DNA from: Micavibrio sp.
Lineage (GTDB): Bacteria; Pseudomonadota; Alphaproteobacteria; Micavibrionales; Micavibrionaceae
Assembly (NCBI GenBank): GCA_002687495.1
Contig: NZAJ01000083.1
Location: 1-38,604, forward strand
Direction: 5' to 3'
DNA: 38,604 nt
Within the stretch, counting starts at the first letter, position 1; each line of letters opens with the position of its first letter. Positions 33,858 to 38,604 of the stretch are shown in pieces. Made by a program: the position numbers and the translations under genes. Below the pieces are notes generated by a model, which was not told the origin of the DNA, searched no databases, and saw nothing but the letters and a program-made list of their open reading frames with translations.

Positions 33858-34562
33858 ATGCAAGATCAATCTACAAATAAAGAAAAAAGATTTTACGGGC
33901 GGCGGCAAAGTCGTCCTTTAAAAGGGGCGCGTGCGGATGCCGTTGAAAAACTTCTTCCCGCTTTAAGCATCCCTAAAGAGCTTCTCACAGAAGACGCTTC
34001 GATAGTGCCAAGTGCCCTCTTCCCAAAAAACTATAAAGAATTGTGGCTAGAGATTGGTTTTGGAAATGGTGAGCATTTGGTTGAGCTCATGCGCCGTCAT
34101 CCAGAGCATGCCTTCTTAGGGGCAGAACCATATATTAATGGCATGGCTAATTTTTTAAAAGAGATTGCCGCAGAGCCTCATGAGCATGTCCGCGTGCACA
34201 TGGATGATGCGTTAATGCTGGTAAATTCTCTGCCCGATCAGTGCTTAGACGGTCTGTATATCCTTAACCCCGATCCGTGGCACAAAACACGCCACCATAA
34301 ACGCCGCATCGTGCGCCGCGAGACTTTGACGGCCTATCACCGTGTTTTAAAGCCTGGGGCGCAGCTTATATGTTCAACCGATGTGCCATATTTAGCGGAT
34401 TGGATGATTACAGAAGTGATGCTTCATGGCGGCTTTGAATGGAGCGCCAAATGCGCTGATGATTGGCGCACACCGCCTGAAGACTGGATCACAACCGCTT
34501 ATGAGGTTAAGGGCGCGAAAGGCGCTAAAATCATGAGCTATATGATTTTTGAGAGAGTTTAG
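33858..34562 (+). CDS. trmB: tRNA (guanine-N7-)-methyltransferase TrmB
   Basis: 234-residue SAM-dependent enzyme methylating G46 in the variable loop of tRNAs. The SAM-binding motif LEIGFGNGEHLVELMRRHPEHAFLGAEPY, the DDALM segment and the family signature LYILNPDPWHKTRHHKRRIV are clear, and the C-terminus ends with SYMIFERV. The ATG at 33858 (MQDQSTNKEKRFYGRRQSRPLK) is chosen over an upstream one at 33798 because this is where the family's basic N-terminus begins and the upstream part overlaps the divergent gene; AAAGAA lies 7 nt before it. Its stop abuts the stop of the convergent 34563 gene with no gap. It uses SAM made by the neighbouring metK. Confidence 0.95.
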   Translation: MQDQSTNKEKRFYGRRQSRPLKGARADAVEKLLPALSIPKELLTEDASIVPSALFPKNYKELWLEIGFGNGEHLVELMRRHPEHAFLGAEPYINGMANFLKEIAAEPHEHVRVHMDDALMLVNSLPDQCLDGLYILNPDPWHKTRHHKRRIVRRETLTAYHRVLKPGAQLICSTDVPYLADWMITEVMLHGGFEWSAKCADDWRTPPEDWITTAYEVKGAKGAKIMSYMIFERV

Positions 34563-34889
34563 TTAGCCCATAATCGTAAATTCGATATGACTACCTTCTT
34601 CTTCATATTCCGTGACCTTATACTTACTCTTGATCAGAGCAATATTTGCCTGCATTTGTGTCTGTAGATGCTCCGAAGCATACTTAGCCGTTGCGTCATA
34701 ACTTACCAATAACGATTTAGGGTGATCAGGACGCGCGCCATCTGTCGCCGTCACTTTAAACTCAACATTTTCATTTGGCTTCAGAAGAGCGCTGACGCCG
34801 CCAAAGATTCGGCTACATTCTTTTCTCACCCTAGCGATTTCATTGTTTGAGCCACTAGCCGTATTAAAGTTTACTTTTATTTGGTTCAT
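34563..34889 (-). CDS. Unrecognised 108-residue protein between trmB and rimP
   Basis: Small alpha/beta protein, no signal peptide or membrane segment, no family recognised. It begins with a strand-like segment (NQIKVNFNTASG), then a helix with one Cys (ARVRKECSRIFGG), strands (ENVEFKVTATDG, KSLLVSYDAT), a helix (LQTQMQANIALIKSKY) and a final strand (HIEFTIMG). GGAGATACA lies just before the ATG on the minus strand (8 nt). It converges on trmB end to end, and its start is 68 nt from the rimP promoter -35. It interrupts the trmB/rimP neighbourhood. Confidence 0.7.
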   Translation of the reverse strand: MNQIKVNFNTASGSNNEIARVRKECSRIFGGVSALLKPNENVEFKVTATDGARPDHPKSLLVSYDATAKYASEHLQTQMQANIALIKSKYKVTEYEEEGSHIEFTIMG

Positions 34890-34956
34890 TGTATCTCCAT
34901 GATTTTAGTGGCGGCTTTTTTAACAGCACGCTAGAATAAGTCAATAAATTTATTAC

Positions 34957-34985
34957 TTGCTTTATGAGGAACTGCGCGTTATATC
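34957..34985 (+). promoter_or_regulatory. Predicted promoter of the rimP-nusA operon
   Basis: TTGCTT (34957-34962), a 17-nt spacer and TATATC (34980-34985). Transcription would start near 34992, giving an about 80-nt leader before rimP that contains the terminator-like element at 35014-35043. Confidence 0.6.
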
Positions 34986-34997
34986 TACTCACACATT

Positions 34998-35043
34998 CCG
35001 ATCTTAAAAAGACGGTGGGCTCATTAAGAGACCCGCCTTTTTT
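34998..35043 (+). promoter_or_regulatory. rimP leader: intrinsic terminator with overlapping upstream hairpin (attenuator candidate)
   Basis: A GC-rich hairpin (GGTGGG/CCCGCC plus CTC/GAG, 35014-35037) followed by six T residues (35038-35043) sits between the promoter and rimP, so it would stop transcription before the operon unless read through. An alternative hairpin, CCG-A-TCTT / AAGACGG (34998-35015), shares the two G residues at 35014-35015 with the terminator stem. Terminator-containing leaders in front of rimP-nusA have been described in alphaproteobacteria; this looks like a member. It might instead terminate some upstream transcript, but none reads in this direction nearby. Confidence 0.6.
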
Positions 35044-35073
35044 ATTGCCCGGATGAATAACAAAGAGGATTTT

Positions 35074-35568
35074 ATGAAACAATCACCATTGGAAAAGAAG
35101 CTTTGCAATATTAGCGCGCCAGTTATTGAAGACCTTGGCTTTGCGCTGGTGCACGTTAAGCATCTCTCAGATAATGGCGGAACAGTGCAAGTCATGGCAG
35201 AGGACCCAAAGACGGGGCGCCTTGGCGTTGATGATGCCGCGAAAATTAGCCGCGCTTTATCGGCTGTCTTTGATGTGGAAGACCCTATCAATGGCGCATA
35301 TCGCTTAGAAGTTAGCAGCCCTGGCATTGATCGCCCTCTTACGCGTTTAAGCGATTTTGAGAAATATAAAGAATTTGAAGTGAAGCTGGAGAGCGATATT
35401 CCAGCAGAAAATGGCCAGCGTAAATTCCGCGGCTTTATTAAAGAGGTAAACGGCGAAAGCATCGTGATTGCTACAGATCAAGGCGATACTGAGCTGGATT
35501 ATAATTCAATTGTTAAAGCCAAGCTGGTTTTGACAGATGATCTGATTAAACGAACAGCAAACTTATAA
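35074..35568 (+). CDS. rimP: Ribosome maturation factor RimP
   Basis: 164-residue factor for 30S subunit assembly. N-terminal alpha/beta domain: EKKLCNISAPVIEDLGFALVHVKHLSDNGGTVQVMAEDP, then VDDAAKISRALSAVFDVEDPI. The conserved YRLEVSSPGIDRPL motif and an SH3-like C-terminal domain (about 85-155, FRGFIKEVNGESIVIATDQGDTELDYNSI) follow. The ATG at 35074 has GAGG 6 nt upstream; the in-frame ATG at 35053 has none and lies in the leader. First gene of rimP-nusA, 11 nt before nusA. Confidence 0.94.
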   Translation: MKQSPLEKKLCNISAPVIEDLGFALVHVKHLSDNGGTVQVMAEDPKTGRLGVDDAAKISRALSAVFDVEDPINGAYRLEVSSPGIDRPLTRLSDFEKYKEFEVKLESDIPAENGQRKFRGFIKEVNGESIVIATDQGDTELDYNSIVKAKLVLTDDLIKRTANL

Positions 35569-35579
35569 GGAGATAGACC

Positions 35580-37169
35580 ATGGAATTGCTGCAAGTTGCC
35601 GATAATGTGGCGAGAGAGAAAAATATTGACCGTGACATCGTGTTAGAAGCGATGGAAGAAGCGATCCAAAAAGCTGGTCGTTCTAAATATGGTCATGATC
35701 ATGATATCCGCGCGAAGATTGATCGCAAGAGCGGTGAGATCACAATGAAGCGTTATCGTGAAGTGATGGCGGATGATGCTGAAATTGAAAATGAAGTTGC
35801 ACAGCTTACACAAAGCCAAGCTAAGCGCATTAAACCTGATGCGGAAGTTGGTGAGTTTTTGGTTGATGAGCTACCACCACTTGATTTTGGCCGTATTGCT
35901 GCACAGACTGCAAAGCAAGTTATCATGCAAAAAGTGCGTGAAGCTGAGCGTTCACGTCAATATGGTGAGTTTAAAGACAAGGTTGGCGAGATCGTTAATG
36001 GTGTTGTTAAACGTGTTGAGTATGGTAATGCAACGATTGATATTCAAGGCCGTGCAGAAGCGCTTCTTCGTCGTGATGAGAGTATTCCTCGCGAGCACCT
36101 AAACACAGGTGACCGCGTGCGTGCGATCATCTATGAAGTCCGCGAAGAAACACGTGGTCCACAAATCTTCCTTTCACGTACTCACCCAGAGTTCATGGCG
36201 AAGCTTTTCACTCAAGAAGTGCCTGAAATTTATGATGGTGCTATTGAGATTAAAGGCGTTGCGCGTGATCCAGGTAGCCGCGCAAAAATCACTGTTGCGT
36301 CTGCAGATGGCTCAATCGATCCGGTTGGCGCTTGTGTGGGTATGCGCGGTAGCCGTGTTCAAGCGGTTGTTAACGAGCTAGGCGGCGAGAAAATCGACAT
36401 CGTGCCTTGGTCTGAAGACATTGCGAGCTTTATCGTGAATGCGCTTCAGCCTGCTGCTGTTGCTAAAGTTATTCTTGATGATGATAAAAAGCGTATGGAT
36501 GTGGTTGTTCCTGAAGAGCAGCTATCTCTTGCGATTGGTCGTCGTGGTCAGAATGTGCGTCTAGCCTCTATTCTTTCTGGCTGGGATATCGACATCATGA
36601 CAGAAGAAGAAGAATCAGCACGTAGAGCAGAAGAATTCAAAGTTCGCTCTGAACTCTTCATGACTGCTATGGATGTTGATGAAGTTATTGCTCACCTTCT
36701 TGTTGCAGAAGGCTTCTCTACAATCGAAGAGATTGTTGAAACACCTGTTGACGAGCTCACACAGATTGAAGGCTTTGAAGAAGAGATTGCGATCGAGCTT
36801 CAAAACCGTGCTGCAAACTGGCTTGAAGCACAAGCAAAAGAGCTTGAAGAAAAGCGTAGCTCTCTTGGTATTGCAGATGACCTTATGAGCTTAGAAGGCT
36901 TGCTTCCTGCTCAGATCATCAAGCTTGGCGAGAATGAAGTGAAAACACGTGATGACTTGGCTGATTTGGCTGCTGATGAGCTTATCGAAATGCTTGGTGA
37001 AGGTTCACTCACATTCAAACAAGCAAATGAAGTCATTATGGCTGCACGTGCACATTGGTTTGAAGAAGAAGATGCTAAAGCTGCGGAAGCAGAAGCAGAG
37101 GCCGAAGTTGCTGCTGCAGATGCGGGCGAAGCTGAAAGCGCAGAAGAAAAAGACGCTTCTGCGGCTTAA
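35580..37169 (+). CDS. nusA: Transcription termination/antitermination factor NusA
   Basis: 529-residue RNA-polymerase-binding factor. N-terminal domain (1-about 130), S1 domain (about 135-200, GEIVNGVVKRVEYGNATIDIQGRAEALL), KH1 and KH2 (about 230-345, KITVASADGSIDPVGACVGMRGSRV with GMRG, and LSLAIGRRGQNVRLAS). Helix-hairpin-helix-like acidic repeats follow (about 365-500, VDEVIAHLLVAEGFSTIEEI and LEGLLPAQIIKLGENEV). It ends in a low-complexity Ala/Glu tail. AAGGAG lies 7 nt before the ATG. It may autoregulate through the rimP leader. Usually followed by ylxR, absent here. Confidence 0.97.
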   Translation: MELLQVADNVAREKNIDRDIVLEAMEEAIQKAGRSKYGHDHDIRAKIDRKSGEITMKRYREVMADDAEIENEVAQLTQSQAKRIKPDAEVGEFLVDELPPLDFGRIAAQTAKQVIMQKVREAERSRQYGEFKDKVGEIVNGVVKRVEYGNATIDIQGRAEALLRRDESIPREHLNTGDRVRAIIYEVREETRGPQIFLSRTHPEFMAKLFTQEVPEIYDGAIEIKGVARDPGSRAKITVASADGSIDPVGACVGMRGSRVQAVVNELGGEKIDIVPWSEDIASFIVNALQPAAVAKVILDDDKKRMDVVVPEEQLSLAIGRRGQNVRLASILSGWDIDIMTEEEESARRAEEFKVRSELFMTAMDVDEVIAHLLVAEGFSTIEEIVETPVDELTQIEGFEEEIAIELQNRAANWLEAQAKELEEKRSSLGIADDLMSLEGLLPAQIIKLGENEVKTRDDLADLAADELIEMLGEGSLTFKQANEVIMAARAHWFEEEDAKAAEAEAEAEVAAADAGEAESAEEKDASAA

Positions 37170-37185
37170 TTAAAGATTGATACAT

Positions 37186-37232
37186 TGCGGCGGGGCTATA
37201 AAAGCCAAGGGTTTTGAGATTTCCCTGCCGCA
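37186..37232 (+). promoter_or_regulatory. Stable hairpin in the nusA-infB gap
   Basis: TGCGGCGGGG (37186-37195) pairs over all 10 positions with CCCTGCCGCA (37223-37232), one being G-T, enclosing a 27-nt loop that itself has weak AAAA/TTTT pairing. No T-run follows, so it is not a classic intrinsic terminator. It could protect or process the nusA mRNA end. It occupies the position where ylxR is normally found. Confidence 0.5.
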
Positions 37233-37262
37233 CGTATCGCCCTATATATTATAATAAAGCTT

Positions 37263-37291
37263 TTGCATGCCAAGCGTATGGCGTGTATAAC
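37263..37291 (+). promoter_or_regulatory. Predicted internal promoter for infB
   Basis: TTGCAT (37263-37268), a 17-nt spacer and TATAAC (37286-37291) lie 31 nt upstream of the infB ATG. Together with the hairpin at 37186-37232 it suggests infB can be transcribed separately from rimP-nusA. Confidence 0.5.
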
Positions 37292-37322
37292 CTGACTGAA
37301 TTGAAAATAATTGGCGAAATTA

Positions 37323-38604
37323 ATGAGCGAAACAACGGACAAGAAAAACGATAATAACAAAGACGGCAAAGGCTCTGGCGGTAAGAAGACGCTAAGCTTA
37401 GGCGGTACTTTAAGCCTTAAAGGTGGCGCTCCAGCAGCGCCTCGCCCAAGCGGTGGTGTGGCTGTTGAAGTTAGACGCAAGCGCGCTCCTGCGCAAACAA
37501 AGCCTACAGGTGGCGCACCAAGTGCAGCCCCTAGTGAAGATCCACATCTTACAAATAGTGAACGCGCGGCACGTGCTGAAGCGCTCAAGCGCGCTATGGC
37601 GGATGGAAACAAGCCTAAAAGCTCACTTCCTGAGCGTAAACGCGTTACTTTGGAAGATAAGAAAAAAGAAGAAGCTGCTGCTAAAGATGCTGAGAAAACA
37701 GCACGCGAAAAAGAGATGGAAGAGCTTCGCGCGATTGAAGAAGAAGAGCGCAAGAAAGCTGAAGAAATTCAAAGAAATGCACCAGCTGCGCCATCAAGCG
37801 ATGACACACCAAGCACGCGCCGCAATAAATTTGCGGATGCACCAGCACATGTTCCTCACAATCCACGTAAAGATAGCGACAATGAAGAAAGCTATCGCGA
37901 TAAGCTAAAGCGTAATGCGCCGAAGGCCCCTCCTCGCACGAGCGATAATCGTCGTGGCGGCCGCATGACCGTTACACAAGCGCTTAACCGTGACTATGAC
38001 CGCGATCGCGGCATGTCTATGGCAGCTCAAAAGCGCGCGCGTGAAAAAGCGCGATTAGCCGCGCAAGGCCCTAAAGAGCCTGCAAAGAAAGTTATTCGTG
38101 ATGTTATTGTTCCTGAAGCTATTACTGTAGGTGAGCTTGCTAACCGTATGGCAGAACCTGCAGGTGAAGTTGTAAAATCACTCATGAAAATGGGTGTGAT
38201 GGCTACAATCACACAGTCTATTGATGCGGATACTGCTGAGCTAGTTATCGAAGAATTTGGCCACACAATCAAACGTGTTACAGATGCTGATGTTGAAGTT
38301 GGCTTGGGCGGTATCGATGATAAGCCTGAAGACCTCATCACACGTCCACCGGTTGTTACTATTATGGGTCACGTTGACCACGGTAAAACCTCGCTACTAG
38401 ACGCTCTGCGCGAAACTAATGTTGTTTCCGGTGAGGCTGGCGGCATTACGCAACATATCGGTGCGTATCAGATTGAGGTTAATGATCAGAAAGTGACATT
38501 CCTTGACACACCAGGTCACGCAGCCTTTACTGAAATGCGTGCACGTGGTGCGACAGTAACTGATATTTGTATTATCGTTGTGTCTGCTGAAGATAGTGTT
38601 ATGC
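37323..38604 (+). CDS. infB: Translation initiation factor IF-2, 3' end outside window
   Basis: First 427 residues. The N-terminus (1-about 250) is lysine/arginine/alanine-rich and low in complexity, with the IF2 assoc-like [12 protein letters not shown] motif, a charged helix ([26 protein letters not shown]) and the IF2_N domain ([32 protein letters not shown]). The GTPase domain begins at about 340 with G1 GHVDHGKT, then G2 [12 protein letters not shown] and G3 [10 protein letters not shown]-2 places initiator tRNA on the 30S subunit. The rest of the G domain and the C-terminal domains lie beyond the window. The start ATG at 37323 has no strong Shine-Dalgarno (GGCGAAATTA). Confidence 0.97.
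   Translation, partial: MSETTDKKNDNNKDGKGSGGKKTLSLGGTLSLKGGAPAAPRPSGGVAVEVRRKRAPAQTKPTGGAPSAAPSEDPHLTNSERAARAEALKRAMADGNKPKSSLPERKRVTLEDKKKEEAAAKDAEKTAREKEMEELRAIEEEERKKAEEIQRNAPAAPSSDDTPSTRRNKFADAPAHVPHNPRKDSDNEESYRDKLKRNAPKAPPRTSDNRRGGRMTVTQALNRDYDRDRGMSMAAQKRAREKARLAAQGPKEPAKKVIRDVIVPEAITVGELANRMAEPAGEVVKSLMKMGVMATITQSIDADTAELVIEEFGHTIKRVTDADVEVGLGGIDDKPEDLITRPPVVTIMGHVDHGKTSLLDALRETNVVSGEAGGITQHIGAYQIEVNDQKVTFLDTPGHAAFTEMRARGATVTDICIIVVSAEDSVM

Noticed and set aside
3249-34889. Possible homology between the two small orphans at 3249 and 34563 (similar size and alpha/beta pattern)
   Set aside because: No shared motif beyond short generic strands; not convincing by eye.
37196-37753. 185-codon open frame antisense to the 5' part of infB
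   Set aside because: Ser/Arg/Ala-rich shadow of the low-complexity infB N-terminus; no promoter or ribosome-binding site.

Overview
The window looks like chromosome of an alphaproteobacterium with a moderate to low GC content (roughly mid-40s percent by eye). The main evidence is synteny: hom-glpX-recJ on one strand, rplM-rpsI, and the long series miaB / phoH-ybeY-corC-lnt / XRE regulator / metK / trmB / rimP-nusA-infB on the other. A cysteine-free bL31, a class I PHA synthase and an EF-P lysyl ligase (EpmA) fit the same assignment. I do not assign a genus. No rRNA, tRNA, CRISPR array, transposase or prophage gene was seen.

Layout. 1-713 is the 5' part of epmA (minus). 882-1133 is rpmE with its own promoter and terminator. 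1320-5980 holds recJ, glpX and hom (all minus), with a small unrelated plus-strand gene (3249-3581) wedged between recJ and glpX. 6098-8828 is a divergent pair, an unknown lipoprotein (minus) and phaC (plus). 8873-10417 is a compact minus-strand set of three small envelope genes: a DUF2946-like protein, a His/Met-rich one-pass membrane protein and a Tat-exported SCO1-like protein without the usual CxxxC. I infer a copper-handling unit, and it is the best candidate here for an undescribed system. 10489-12013 is a gamma-carbonic-anhydrase-like protein plus rpsI and rplM. 12267-17245 holds an orphan gene, an MsbA-type ABC exporter, a patatin phospholipase, a single-domain response regulator and a HAD hydrolase. 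17449-21237 encodes a 1262-residue, membrane-anchored, mostly coiled-coil protein with TipN-like architecture. 21395-23382 holds an alanine/glycine symporter and a small periplasmic protein.

From 23523 on, almost everything reads plus. miaB is separated from phoH by a 715-residue Lys/Glu/Gln-rich protein of unknown function whose C-terminus has a faint RNase H-like pattern. phoH, ybeY, corC and lnt follow as a tight operon, then an XRE regulator. metK has an unusual 12-bp inverted repeat with a nested hairpin in front of it and a terminator inside the convergent orphan gene downstream. trmB and another orphan precede rimP-nusA-infB. That operon starts with a promoter and terminator-like leader, and it lacks the ylxR gene usually found between nusA and infB. 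A structured gap with a plausible infB promoter occupies that place. infB runs off the end of the window.

Working together: most genes are housekeeping functions in translation (bL31, uS9, uL13, RimP, NusA, IF2, EpmA), RNA modification and maturation (MiaB, TrmB, YbeY), DNA repair (RecJ), methionine/threonine and SAM supply (Hom, MetK), carbon storage and gluconeogenesis (PhaC, GlpX), and envelope biogenesis (MsbA, Lnt). Six unrecognised genes are placed between or beside these conserved blocks, several with strong sigma70-type promoters of their own. No gene-free stretch exceeds 300 bases; the longest (12014-12266) holds two promoters.
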